From Paramacrobiotus metropolitanus (Eukaryota > Tardigrada > Eutardigrada > Parachela > Macrobiotidae): DNA of 64,000 nt. Positions within the stretch are counted from its first letter, which is position 1. Every line of letters starts with the position of its first letter. The DNA lies in NCBI RefSeq assembly GCF_019649055.1, contig NW_026570274.1:496001-560000 (forward strand), in the 5' to 3' direction. The translations under genes were made by a program, and so were the position numbers. Shown one piece after another: positions 1-10,898 of the stretch. A model generated the notes under the pieces. It made no database searches. It saw only the letters and a list, made by a program, of their open reading frames with translations, and was not told the DNA's origin.

Positions 1-2215
1 TCTTGCTAGTATCATTTAAAAATTTTAAAATAAAATTTTTTATTTTTTTCCTTCCATTTTAAATTTCCAATCAATTGAGGTAAAGACGCTAATGACCCAC
101 AAAATGGTACAATTAACTAAGTGGCCATGCTAAGCGGCGCGGTAATTGCATTCTCGGTCTACGAACTAACTAGCGTAACGGCTCGCTCAAGCAACACACA
201 CACAGGGAGACCGTAAAGAGAGCCCCACACACAAAGCGCAATTTGGCAACAATCAACAAGCGACTTGTCCGCGACGTGCCTCATTGCCAATTTCACAGGG
301 CGGTCGCGTCAGGTAAAAGGGAAAGAAGAATCGGCGCGCGGCGGCGGAGACAGATAACGCACTCTCTTTGCATTCCCTTCACACTTTCGTTGGCTTACAT
401 ATTGGCACCGGCCATTCATCCGCAAGTGAATTTAAAAGCGGAATGCGGCGGCGCTACAGTTACCCAGTTACGCAACGCATCTCTTCATTGCCAGGGTCGG
501 CACAGCGGCCAATTTTTATTACGCATTAAAAACTGCGCAGGTCAGCCAGGAGAGAGAGAGAGACGGTTGCGTGATTTTTTTATGCTATTTTAACGAGGCA
601 TTCACTGACTGATAAAATGAAACTGAGCTTTAAAAATTAATCGTCTAGCAAAAACACTTTTATACACGACGCAAATTGGAGCACTTTGTAAAAAATGAAA
701 TAAATAATTGGATCCTGCGGCCTTAAAATCGGATATTAAATTTTTCCGACGAAGGTCGATTTAAATCACAAGTTCACAACATCATAGTAATTAATTAGAT
801 TAAACCTTCTGAATTCAAAGTCTAATTAATGCCGAAGCAAAATACTGTTATTTACAGCTACTTATCGCCTGACAATAAAAATATCGTTTTTTCCATTAAA
901 AATATGAACAAAGTACTACAAAAATTTCAAAAAACAGACTCGCATTAAATCTAGCTACTCTACTTTAAAATTAAATCTAGCTACTTTAAAATAAAAATAT
1001 TTGGAGAAAATCTTTAATATTACTAATAAAAAAATTCGCTAAAAATATTTTGCACGGAACGAATTTTGGTTGTCTTTACTGTAGTCTGCTCAACAAAATT
1101 TCCATGAAGCATCTGAATATTTACTCAAGGTGGAAGCGCCCGTAAAACACGTTACAAGTTACATATGATAAATCGGCGAAATTGTTTGAGCCGATAACGA
1201 ATGGCGTTCATGCCGTTGGGGCCGGATATTTCCCGGAACGCATCACTCACGTTTGATTATCAAATATCTTTGCGTTCAAAAGGCAACATGCGTGCAACTG
1301 TGGTACCGTGTGAGGACAACCGGTTTGCTGAAAGTGTGTTAAGTGCGTAGCCGATGAGTTGCACTTTACAAATTCTCAAACCCGAAACTGAATTTTAAAC
1401 AAAAGCAAACAAGCTGCGAAAGGTTTTGCAGCCGTAAACAATTCCCGTATAGAAATGTGCGTGACGCAAATGTGACTCATGATTGTGCGATTGACGCTCG
1501 AAAGAAAAATCTAATCCGGTTTAAAATCTAAGTTTATTAAATCTACAGATTTTCAAGCGGACGTCAAAAAGAAATAAAAGTACAAGTACAAAACATTTAA
1601 AGGAAAATCTCAAGTACGCAATATTTAACTATCCCTGTTTGAAATGGTACGCTTAATATTATAACGTAGACTAGCGTATTTTAAATCGGAACAATTCTGT
1701 CTAAAATACTTACTATGCTCATCAAATAATTATTATAATATGTCAGAATACTAATAAAACGCGCTGCTCGTCTTCGAACAGTATTTCTTCGAAATATTAT
1801 TTAAAAGAAATCCAAACAGTACGAGTATTTAAATGATATTTTAAAGAAATGTGATTATTAATTTTTATATTACTAAGCTGAAGTTTAACAGATTTTTCCT
1901 TTTAGACTTCAAAAGCATTTAAGCAATATTTAAAAGTAAGTAATACGATTATTAAGTTCTTATGTTCTTATATCACTAGGTTTTTTTGCTTTTTCCTTTC
2001 CGATCCCCTTCACCGGTTTTAGTATCACGCACTGCTCTTCTGATTAAAATTAAAAACACGGGATAAAGTGTAGCAAAGCGAAACCGAAGAATTCCATCAC
2101 CACTCCCACCGCTGATGATTTATGGGAAATTATTCGGCAAATATTTTTACGACGTTTATCAAAAGCGGCCATCGCGCAGGTATCCTTGCGACGAAATTCA
2201 TTGGCGCCCACTCAC
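1..2215. other. AT-rich flank without a convincing gene
   Basis: The stretch is AT-rich with scattered poly-A/T runs and (CA)n near 200. The open frame at 243-593 starts at a non-ATG codon, has no recognisable motif and is rich in Arg/Gly from GC-biased sequence, so I do not call it. The downstream exons of the minus-strand gene starting at 2447 could lie here, but I could not recognise one. Confidence 0.5.
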
Positions 2216-2447
2216 CTGCTTTACTGGCATCCTGGCCCACAAAGTCCACCAGCGGATCCGCCGCATCCGGCCGCGTCTCCTGCTCGATCAGCTGGCCGAC
2301 GATGAGCCGTACAAAGGTCTTGTGGGCCAGCGGGAGCAGCTTGATCAGCGCACACAACCCCACCATCTCCTCCACACTGTCCATCTCGCGGGCCGCCTTC
2401 AGCAGGGCCTCCATGGCCGAGGAATGAACACTGTCCACCACGATCAT
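2216..2447 (-). CDS. First coding exon of an unidentified minus-strand gene
   Basis: On the minus strand an ATG at 2447 opens a frame of about 77 codons that ends at a good 5' splice site (AG|GTGAGT at 2216/2215). The peptide is Leu/Ala-rich and helical (for example MEALLKAAREMDSVEEMVG, then LCALIKLLPLAHKTFVRL) and ends in an acidic stretch. The pattern weakly recalls helical repeats such as the PHAT-type region of Smaug/SAMD4-like RNA-binding proteins, but that is inference from spacing of hydrophobics only. The sequence upstream (2450-2660) is GA-rich and could be 5' UTR or promoter. The gene continues to the left and possibly off the window. The exon is likely real because its composition and donor site differ from the surrounding AT-rich DNA. 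Confidence 0.6.
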
Positions 2448-4190
2448 CTTGTCGCTATCTCTCTCACATCCGCAAATTAAAAATCAGAACGGCAGGAGCA
2501 ATTCCGACTCGGTCTTTTTCCCAGATGAAGATGCACAAGCAGCGCTCGCGCTGTCACGATCAAACTGGATCGACGTGCGCACGAGAGTGAGCGCGAGAGA
2601 GAGACAGTAAAGACGGAGAGAAGAAAAGAGACGGACGAGCGAGAGCGAAAGTGATGCGATCACGTGTCAGCGCGCCGGATCAATACCATTAATCATTCGA
2701 TATGGCTCGGATTAAATCCCGCACCACCACCCCACACACACGGATGCAATCCCCGCTTCCCGGTGTGTCAATAACAGTCGGGGGATACGGGAGCAAAGTG
2801 CACTAGGTTAGGAAAAAATTAAAAATGATCATGAAGAAAACGGTGAGAAAAAAAGAACGAAGAGAAACTTAAGTGGCAGTTCTCGGACTGGAATGAATGA
2901 GTAACGTGTGTGAGTGTGTGTGATAGATTTAACGCCGGTTCACATCTTCGCAGTCTTGTACGTACACCTGTTTCGGCTCAAAGTTCGGTTGATCCGGCTC
3001 GACTGCATTCGAGCCGACTCGTTTGTGAGGATTTTTGAACTATTGCTTTCGGTTTTTATATTAATATTTTCAAAATCACACAAGTCACTTTAATGACCAT
3101 TGACCAGCCCAAAAAAATTACTTTTGAATCCGTTTTTTATGAAGCCGACGATTCCGGTTCATGGCGCGGTTTGTGAACGGTCAACAGGCAGCAGTGGGTT
3201 CCGGTTCATTGCTCAGCTGGTACACGAGTACTTAAAGTAGGTACGTATGCATGTTGCATTCCATTCGCCGTACGACTGAGTACGCTCCGATCTTGTCTGG
3301 TTTCTGTCAACCCGGATCTGGCTGGCACTGGCAACAGTGGTGTTTGTACAATACGTCACTACACTGCACAGTGTCCACATACCAGATCTATCGCAGTTTT
3401 ATCTCGTATCGGTATTGATCCGGTTTAGAAAGGCTGCGATTGTAGAACATGCCGGCAATTTGATAGAATTATTTTCGTCCAACCGGATGTGAATTATGTA
3501 CCGGTCTGGGCGAAATGCGAACAGGAAAACGTTACATAAAACGCCGTTGTAATTTTCTGTGTCAGCAGCTTGGTCGCGCGATATTCACATAAACCACTTT
3601 AAATACGACAGTTGGGCTAATGAATTGTTGGCAGCACAGAATTTTGCTGGAAAAGTCGCCAGACTTTTGTTTAAAAAAGTACCTATTGTTAATGGAAATT
3701 CAGCCAGTAGCAAACCGAACGCTGGAAGATTCTCGATGGAATTATCGAGCACGAAAAACGCAACGAAACATTTATTGCATTCATTATACAATTGAACTGA
3801 CGTTGTGATTAACAAATAATTAGTAAATTGCTATCCTGAATTCTCAGTTACTATACAGTACTTCTCTCAGTTCTCGGTGATTGTTCCTGTTTTTAGTGGG
3901 CTAATAATACATACACCATTAATTGCAAGTAATTAAGCAATTCTAAAATGAGTATAATTAGATAACTGTACTATTTGTACACAATTGATACCTGTCTAGC
4001 TTGTCATTAATTTTAACATTGACATTGCCATTTAATTTGCTACATGTTTCGCAAAGTGATAACCACCCAGAAAATTAGTATTGTAAGAACATGTAATTAT
4101 AATTATTAATAACATCGTGTGACCATACTACTGAAATTGTGTTTATGCAATACGGCAGTTTTTTAATTATATTTCCAACAAATAATTATA
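2448..4190. other. Intergenic region left of the retrotransposon
   Basis: GA-rich tracts lie at 2580-2660 and (GT)n at 2905-2925. Overlapping open frames on both strands at 3559-3815 have no recognisable motif and mirror each other, so neither is called. This is probably promoter/5' UTR territory of the minus-strand gene at 2216-2447 and the DNA into which the LTR element inserted. Confidence 0.5.
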
Positions 4191-4194
4191 ACAG

Positions 4195-4642
4195 TGTTAG
4201 AGGCACGACAGCCTGCGTGATAGATACGCCACTTTGCGTATGCGTATCACTGCACACATGCTGATTCGCCCTCTCTTGTACGTACGTGAGTGGCTGCACT
4301 GCACTCTCCGCCTATGCGGATACACCGCGGCGCACTCACTGAGCATACTTGCTCTCTCGCTCCTCTCTCTCGCTGTATGACTCAGCGTATATTCGCTCGC
4401 GTTGGATACGAGTCCAGTCTGCGCACTCACATTCCATGTGTCTGGACAGCGTGACGCCGTTGCCGCCAGCACATTTCTTTCTCTACATTTCATTACGCGT
4501 AGAACTCGCTCGCAGCAACTTGACTGCTGATTTCTGCCAGACATTGGCTTTGTTGTGTTTTTCTCCCGCAATCACGCGGTATTTGCTCCACTTTATTTGT
4601 ACAATAAAGGCACCTGTGAGCCCCCTGCGCTTGCCTGTCACA
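4195..4642 (+). repeat. 5' LTR of the retrotransposon
   Basis: This is a 448-bp direct copy of 17615-18056, starting TG and ending CA. A polyadenylation signal AATAAA lies at 4603-4608, about 35 bp before the end, preceded by TTTATTTGTAC. It is longer than the 3' LTR by 6 nt net: an extra AC near the start, 5 nt in the CT-rich tract, and one T fewer in a T-run. Open frames on both strands here are shadows of the non-coding LTR. Confidence 0.95.
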
Positions 4643-4660
4643 TGGTAAGCAGATCGTCTG
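4643..4660 (+). promoter_or_regulatory. Putative primer binding site
   Basis: The 18 bases directly after the 5' LTR start with TGG, as expected for a site complementary to a tRNA 3' CCA end. The following bases (TAAGCAGATCGTC) would pair with an acceptor stem ending GATCTGCTTACCA. I cannot say which tRNA that is. Zero spacing to the LTR supports the call. Confidence 0.55.
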
Positions 4661-5901
4661 GTTTTTCGGTTTATCGGATCCTTTGAGGAGACGGTAAAGG
4701 CATAACTTGCGGAGAACTCGAAGAACCCACGGTTGAAAACAGATTGACTGCGAACGCAGCCTCTGCTTCAACCTGGTCTTTGCTGTCTAGCGACTGTGGT
4801 AGCAACAGGTTGATCGCAAAAGCGATCCCTGCCACCTTCGCTTGCCCTATCTTTTGGCTCTTCCACACAAGGAGAGCACTTTGGCTTACTGCCCCAGACG
4901 GACAAACGGGAACTCCCCCACCGCAACTGACGGACCAGGCTCAGAAGGAAGCCTGCAGCGCGCAAGGATCCTCTCAACAATCGGGGACCTTCTCCTTGAA
5001 CGGAGACCCGCAACTTTAACGGCGGAATTCGACCTCCCAACGGCGGATCACCGACCTCCACGGACACCGTAACGAACCGGTAAAGTCCTGGTTACAGGTC
5101 GACACAGGTCGAATCTAGCTATAATTCTTAATTCTTAACGGCTGAAATTTATTTCTAAGAACTAGAAATAATTTTTCTACGGTAAAAAGTTAATTTTTGT
5201 CGGAGAAACCGACCTACAAAATTACTTTACCGACCTAACTGACCACCCTGTGTAACGGAGCAGAGGTCGGTCATCTTCTTACTTTCTTGATTTGACGGAT
5301 TTTCCACCGTCAGAAAAATTTCTGAGAATCTAGAAATTATTTCTAACGGCTTAAAAATTAAAATTTCGACCAGAAAACATCTCTGATCGACCTAAAAATA
5401 ATTTTGTTTTTCCGCGAAAATAAGCACGAAAATTCCCGAATTTCCTTGTGACGTCAGAACGCTCGATTTTCAGTACTTTGAGGCTAGCCAATCAGCGTGC
5501 AGGGGAAACTTCCCATACGCTTAACATAGGCGTGAATCATCATTTTTTTAAATTTTGCACGCGGCTCGCATTCTGTGACGTAGGCAGCGAAGTGCAAGAC
5601 CACTTAGCCCTGTGACGTCATACTGGTCAGCACAGTAGTATAGGACGTACTCTACTGTAGTACCTTATCATACTGTACTGTACCATAGTACTGTATTGTA
5701 ACGTTGTGTACTGAGTCACACACAGACACATCAACACAACAACAACTACATCAAGTCGGACCATCCTGACCCAAGGAAGTTCCTGAACCGAAAGACGTTC
5801 CTGACTCAATTGAACATCCCCACATAAGGGATAGTTCAATTTACTGTACAACAGTACAAGTCTCTCGTTGGTTCCACTTGAACCGACCTGACCCGACAAC
5901 A

Positions 5902-6207
5902 ATGTCGAACCCGAAGGAAAACGAATACGCCCGAAAGTTCAACACGGACTATTCGCGGCGCCTGACCTCCAACGCGCCGTATGCACTACGGCACTCCGGT
6001 CAGGATAAAAGTCAGCCGTCATCAACGGACTCAACGAAGTCGGCCGAGGCAAGGGAGAAGCGCAACGAGCGGATCCTCCTCGCCGATTCCAACCCAACGT
6101 CCGATGACAGCTTCGAGGACGCCCACGACAAGACGTTCCTCGAGCCCCGAGCTGGCTTAGCAGCCCCGTCCCACCCGACCGGGGGAAATGGAGAATCTGC
6201 AGGCTGA
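5902..6207 (+). CDS. Retrotransposon ORF1, 101-aa hydrophilic protein
   Basis: The first ATG-initiated frame of the element (5902) follows a 1.26-kb leader. The product is short, charged and Ser/Asp/Arg-rich with no recognised domain. It overlaps a second small ATG frame (6188-6349, 53 codons, +1 relative) that runs into the open frame of ORF2. ORF1 could be a separate small protein or the N-terminus of a longer Gag precursor made by frame changes. I do not recognise a function. Confidence 0.4.
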   Translation: MSNPKENEYARKFNTDYSRRLTSNAPYALRHSGQDKSQPSSTDSTKSAEAREKRNERILLADSNPTSDDSFEDAHDKTFLEPRAGLAAPSHPTGGNGESAG

Positions 6208-6349
6208 GACCACATTGTCTCATGCCGAGGCGGAACACCCACATGGTGTACCGACCTCTACGGACTCAACAGAAGGACTTCAACTGAGCTCACAGAAAGC
6301 TCAGGAGTCGGTAACGACTACGAAAGTCACCGACGCCGGACACATCACC
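6188..6349 (+). CDS. Small overlapping ORF between ORF1 and ORF2
   Basis: An ATG at 6188 opens 53 codons (starting MENLQAETTLSHAEAEH) in the frame +1 to ORF1, overlapping its last 20 bases. Its composition (Thr/Ser/Glu/His) matches the neighbouring element proteins. Its end overlaps the beginning of the open ORF2 frame (6315). It could be a bridge between frames rather than a separate gene. Confidence 0.3.
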
Positions 6350-7700
6350 TAACCAGACGGATGACGTGAAGAGGTCGACATCGCCCAACTCGGGTAGAGC
6401 GACTTCACCGACCTCGAAGGTCGGAGAGAAGCAACCGATAACGGAAATCGGTCAAGTCCAACCGACCACAGAAGTCGGTAGGGCTTCACCAACCTCTAAG
6501 GACGGTCAACGGAAACCGACCTCGGGGGTCGGTTATCCTCAACCGGAGGTCGGACCTCATCTGACAACGCAAGTCGGAATTGAGGTCGGAAGACTACAGC
6601 AATCACCAACCAAGGAAGTTGGCCAAGTCCAACCGACAACAGAAGTCGGGAGGATTTCGCCGACCAAGAAGAATGGAAGTCCACCGACCAAGGAGGTTGG
6701 TCAACAGAAGCCGCCTACTGAGGTCGGACCTCACCCGACAACACAAGCCGGAACTGAGGTCGGACTACTTCCACCGACCAAGGTCGGCCAACAAAGGCAG
6801 ACCATGGAGGTCGGACCTCGTTCGACAACACAAGTCGGAACTGAGGTCGGGCAACTTCCACCGACCTCAGAGGTCGGACAACAGCAAGTCGGTCAAGTAC
6901 AACCCACCTCCCTGGAAAAGAAGCCAGTCGATACAAGGTCGGATATGGACATCCAGTGGCCTAAACTACCGGCCAAAACGGGAGAAACTGAGGCCCCGCC
7001 ACGAAGCGGACCTCACCCGGCTGGATCACCAACCAACATACCTATGCCTAACGAAAAGGCTATTTCACCGTTAAGTCGACCTTCGCCAACGGAAGGCAGG
7101 TCGACCCGAGTAACAGAAGCTCAACCGAAGGTGAAGTCGGACAAGTCGTCAACAAGTCGACCGGTCGACCTACTGAAGAAACGGTCGCCACTTATGTTCG
7201 AACTTGGCGACTCGGGTAGTGGAACACCACCACCCATGGACGACGTATTTGACACGACACAAGTGTCACGTCCCAGCAGCAGGGATGGATTCTTCCGAAC
7301 GCCAGTGGCACCCCACTTGGGTAACCACAGGTACCAAGCTAGTACGCTTGAGTACACGGCACGAAAGTGGATCGCATCCACACCTCCAGAAAAGATCGAA
7401 GACGTCGATCGACTCAGGAAACGATGCCAGGATCTGATAACTCAAATCGTCCTGGCCGACCAAATCGTTAACTCCACAGAAAGTCAGATGTCACGATCGG
7501 AGGACACCCATAAACTCGAACGGAGGCGATGGGAAAAAGAACTCGCTGACGCCAACAAAGGCATAGCCGCTCAACAGTGCCGGATAGAACATCTGGAGAG
7601 TCACCTCAAGAGGTCCGACAACCCATGTCGGTACGACTTCGAAGAGGTCGAGCGACTCAAGAGTACACTCGCGACATCTATGGAGTCAATCTTGAATTGA
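6315..7700 (+). CDS. Retrotransposon ORF2, repeat-rich protein with C-terminal coiled coil
   Basis: This open frame of about 460 codons has no ATG near its start, so it must be reached by frameshifting, splicing or a non-AUG start. Residues of the first third are repeats of the type PTTEVG / PTSEVG, encoded by CCG-ACC-ACA-GAA-GTC-GGT and variants. At the nucleotide level each unit is a hairpin (see the repeat entry at 6434-6877). The middle is Pro/Ser-rich. The last 120 residues are Glu/Lys/Arg/Leu-rich with heptad-like spacing and look like a coiled coil that continues in the next frame of ORF3. It overlaps ORF3 (7577-7700), which is -1 relative to it. No enzyme motif is visible. Confidence 0.5.
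   Translation, partial: RLRKSPTPDTSPNQTDDVKRSTSPNSGRATSPTSKVGEKQPITEIGQVQPTTEVGRASPTSKDGQRKPTSGVGYPQPEVGPHLTTQVGIEVGRLQQSPTKEVGQVQPTTEVGRISPTKKNGSPPTKEVGQQKPPTEVGPHPTTQAGTEVGLLPPTKVGQQRQTMEVGPRSTTQVGTEVGQLPPTSEVGQQQVGQVQPTSLEKKPVDTRSDMDIQWPKLPAKTGETEAPPRSGPHPAGSPTNIPMPNEKAISPLSRPSPTEGRSTRVTEAQPKVKSDKSSTSRPVDLLKKRSPLMFELGDSGSGTPPPMDDVFDTTQVSRPSSRDGFFRTPVAPHLGNHRYQASTLEYTARKWIASTPPEKIEDVDRLRKRCQDLITQIVLADQIVNSTESQMSRSEDTHKLERRRWEKELADANKGIAAQQCRIEHLESHLKRSDNPCRYDFEEVERLKSTLATSMESILN
6434..6877 (+). repeat. Coding copies of the short hairpin family (9 units)
   Basis: Nine units have a 4-6 bp stem around a loop of exactly 7 nt: 6434-6452, 6461-6479, 6515-6533, 6561-6577, 6606-6622, 6633-6649, 6683-6701, 6823-6837 and 6861-6877. 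Stems vary in a paired way (ACCGAT/ATCGGT, ACCGAC/GTCGGT, CCAAC/GTTGG, CTGAC/GTCGG), using G-T wobble in some. Loops here vary (CACAGAA, AACGGAA, CAAGGAA, CTCAGAG and others). Two more copies lie in ORF5 (13228-13244 and 13261-13277). The same structure recurs in the non-coding tail. Confidence 0.75.
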
Positions 7701-10384
7701 AGACGGCTCCACGCTGTGGAAAAGACATGGCTGACACACAAGCAGCCTTGGTCGAATCGGAACTGGCAGCAGGAAAATTCCACCAACAGCTTAATCAAGC
7801 CAACGAAGAGGCTGAAGTGTACCGGAAGGAGGTCGACCGATACATGGTCGAACTCAAGCAGGCCGACGACGAGGTCGACCGGCAAAGACACCGAATCGAA
7901 CAACTCGAAAGGGAGATGGAAACTCTCCTGGTCAGGGCAGGACGACAGCTAATGGCTCACTACGGCCAGCAACCTGCCTCACCTGACCGAAGTAGAGCCA
8001 TCACCGACCTGGAACAGGCGAACGCCCAACTGACCGACCAGGTCTATGGACTCAACGATGTGCTGAAGGAGGAACAACGACTCCGAGCACAGCTGGAACA
8101 CAGCCTGGCAGAAGCCCAAAAGGTGCACGAAGCGCAACAGAACCGCATCGCACACTTGGAAGTCCGCGAAAACGACCTGTACAACTACGGTCTGGACGCG
8201 GATAAATACATCGATGACTTAAATCGATATATCGACGAAATGACCACGTATACCGACGACTTGGATACGGAGGTACGCTGTCTCCAGGAGGAAACGAAAC
8301 ACTTGGAACAATCCAGGACGGAGCCTCCATCCTACAGGACTTCGATGGCAACGGACTTCCACTTTGAACCGTCGCAAACAGTCCGAGATATCCTGTGGGA
8401 CATTAAACCTAAAGAGGAGAAGAAGGAACAGAACTTCTTCGTGGGCGTGGTGACAACTAACCCGCTCATCGGAACTCCTCCGCAGCAACAGCCTCTGCCC
8501 CACCGTCCAGAACCGGAACGGAATACGTCGACTGCGGCACCACATGTGCCAACGTCAAACGTGCCGACAACGACGACGGCCACGTCAGGTACCTACACTA
8601 GTACCACGTATGCAACACACACATCGATGCATGCGCCAGCGCCCACCACGTCCCACCCGAATGGACCAGCGCCTAATCAATGGGGCGCAGGACGGCGACT
8701 GGGAGAGCGAACAAGCTCACATCCCAACATGGACGACTTCGGCCGCTTGACGATAAGCGACTCCGATTACCGGCGTGAACGAGCTAGGTCATACAATAAC
8801 GACCTACCTCCAGGAGGACGAAGCGGACAACCGAATCCGGAACGCCCTCCCGCCGAGTACCCACAAGACTCGCAGAACGTGCCTCGGTTCCGACCAACAG
8901 AAGGTCGAGCACCACCGAGAAGGCCGTTCAGAAGTCAGCATGGAAGGGTGAACGACCTTCCACCGGGATTCTACCAACAGCCACAACGGCCACCACGAGC
9001 ACCAGCTCCTCAGCCGGAACCGTACCCGGCCGGATACCCAGACCAACAAGGTCGGGCATACCCAGACCAACAAGGTCGAGGATATCCACAACAACAGAAT
9101 TATGGATATCCGGAGCAACAGAACCAGTATTACCCAGACCAACAAGGTCGGGGATACCATGCGGAACAAGGTTGGGAAGCAAACCCTCCCCCACCGCCTG
9201 CCATGGACGCCCAACAAGCGGCTAACCGGGCATTCCAGGAAACGATGATCCGTGTGTGTGCCCGCGGACGTAAGCAGAAATTGCCGGAATACGACGGCGA
9301 CCATAACAAACTCGAGGGATGGTTGAAACAAATCCGTCGATTCTACGCGGAAGCACAAGAATGGCATGAATCGGACCACACGTTCATGACAGACCTCATC
9401 GCACGACTCGAAGGCCAGGCCGCACAATGGCACAGGGACACCGCCGGCAGTGAACCAGCCGGAGGATGGCCAGTCAACCTTTGGTTGGCTAAGTTCGAAG
9501 AACGGTTCGGCGACAAAAACAAGGAAATTAACGCCGTAACCGCCATGGCCAAACGAAAGTACCGCTTTGGACAAGAGACGCCAGAACAGTACTATGACGC
9601 CATGATGAACATCAAGTCCCGATGTGACACCATCACGGACCAGATGGCACTTTTCCATCTGAAGGATAACATTCACGAACCCAAGCTACGAGAAGCCTTG
9701 GAGATTCGTATGCCGGCAACACCAGTAGAACTGCGTGACTACATACGCCAGTTCGTAAACGGAAAGGAGATGTACGACGTGGCGAAGGGATCACGGGATA
9801 CCGACTATGCCCGGGTCCGAGCAACAACGCCGACACCAGCTCCTTTACCGCAGGCACCAGTACAAACAGTGTACCAGCCATACATGATGCCGGGATACCA
9901 AAGTCCACCGGCAACGTACGTGCAACCGACCGTACCAATGACGCCACCTGCGCAAATGGCGCCGGTCCAGCAACCGACCTGGGCCGGAGTGGCGGCTGTC
10001 AACTTGGCAGCACCCCAACCAGCAGCCGGAGCCCCAGTAAACAACTACGGAGGCCAAAGTCCTGGCTCTGGAAGTAACCAAAACAACGGAAGTTCTGGAT
10101 ACAACCAAAACCCAAACCAGGGATACTCCGCATACGGTCAGAGTCCAACACAAGGATTCGGCGGCGGAGGCTACGGTCGCGGAAAAGGACGTGGCGGCGG
10201 AAATCGCGGCCGCGGTAACTTTAACCGCGGCGGAGGCGGAAACCAACAGGGTAACCGACCTCCCCAAGCACAACAAGGTGCTCGGCAGTTTACGACTTAT
10301 GCGGATAAGATGGAACAACTGTTCCTTCAGTGGACGCTGGCGGACAGCTTTACTTGCCACTTCTGCAAGTTCGGGAACCACCCC
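7577..10384 (+). CDS. Retrotransposon ORF3, Gag-like protein with coiled coil and capsid-type region
   Basis: The frame is open from 7577; the first well-placed ATG is 7727. In order: a long coiled coil (about 7730-8310, Gln/Glu/Leu heptads), a Pro/Thr-rich linker, YPDQQGRGYP-type repeats (9040-9180), and a region at about 9200-9780 with the W...F, Lx..L and YFxxM spacing of the retrotransposon gag (capsid) family. Then come a Pro/Gln-rich stretch and a Gly/Asn/RGG-rich basic tail (10060-10270) suited to RNA binding. It reaches the first half of a zinc knuckle (Cys, Cys, His at 10355-10381), but the last ligand lies in the -1 frame. In-frame sequence after 10384 looks like shadow. Likely role: forms the particle and packages the element RNA in the cytoplasm. 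Confidence 0.7.
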
Positions 10385-10737
10385 AGGCACGCTGCGCGTT
10401 CATCGGCACTCGGGTGCAGGACAACCCGAATCGCCGCTGGTATGAGGATTGGCATACGCGATACCTGACGGGAGGACCGTTGGGTTCGGCCAACCCGAAT
10501 TCGGCACAGATCGTGCCACCCCCGCGCCAACGCCAACAAGGAGGAGGCTCGGGCGGTGCTGGTAACGGAAACCAGCAGGCCGGCTCAGGAAATGGGTCGG
10601 GCGGAAACCGCGGGAATAGCGGTGGAGGTCAACAGGGATCTTCGGAACAGCGGCAAATGCTACCGCCACATCAGCCCTTTGGCTCGCCGTCACCCAACAA
10701 TGGGCCGGCTCGGGGAAACTCCTCGGGAAACGCTTAA
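10384..10737 (+). CDS. Gag C-terminus in the -1 frame
   Basis: The frame -1 to ORF3 supplies the last Cys (10393-10395) of a Cx2Cx4Hx4C zinc knuckle. It continues as a basic, then Gly/Gln/Asn/Ser-rich tail ending at TAA 10735-10737. The switch must happen in the CCCC run at 10381-10384. It could be a 1-nt deletion in this copy, an assembly error, or frameshifting by P-site slippage on CCC. The intact ligand spacing shows that both frames once belonged to one protein. Confidence 0.6.
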   Translation, partial: QARCAFIGTRVQDNPNRRWYEDWHTRYLTGGPLGSANPNSAQIVPPPRQRQQGGGSGGAGNGNQQAGSGNGSGGNRGNSGGGQQGSSEQRQMLPPHQPFGSPSPNNGPARGNSSGNA

Positions 10738-10742
10738 GGTCG

Positions 10743-10898
10743 ATGAGCCCCGGTGACTCATTCGACCTGCGACATCCCACCGAACCACCGGACAAGGATA
10801 ACCCTACTAACCAACTTCACTTTAACCGGAGAGAATCGCCCATACCCACAACAGAAGGGAAGTCATCCAACGGATGGATGCCTTGGTCAGACAACTAG
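10743..10898 (+). CDS. Short linking ORF
   Basis: An ATG at 10743, five bases after the ORF3-tail stop, opens 51 codons (starting MSPGDSFDLRHPTEPPD) in the next -1 frame. It overlaps the start of ORF4 (10874), which is again -1. Its composition matches the element proteins. It may be a piece of one continuous gag-pro frame interrupted by single-base losses. Confidence 0.3.
   Translation: MSPGDSFDLRHPTEPPDKDNPTNQLHFNRRESPIPTTEGKSSNGWMPWSDN

Noticed and set aside
243-593. 116-codon open frame near the left end
   Set aside because: It starts at a non-ATG codon in simple-sequence DNA, with no domain or splice support.
3559-3815. Overlapping open frames on both strands left of the retrotransposon
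   Set aside because: They occupy the same bases on opposite strands, have no motif and no splice context.
8804-9676. Minus-strand 290-codon open frame inside gag
   Set aside because: Shadow of the low-complexity Pro/Gln/Gly-rich gag frame on the + strand.
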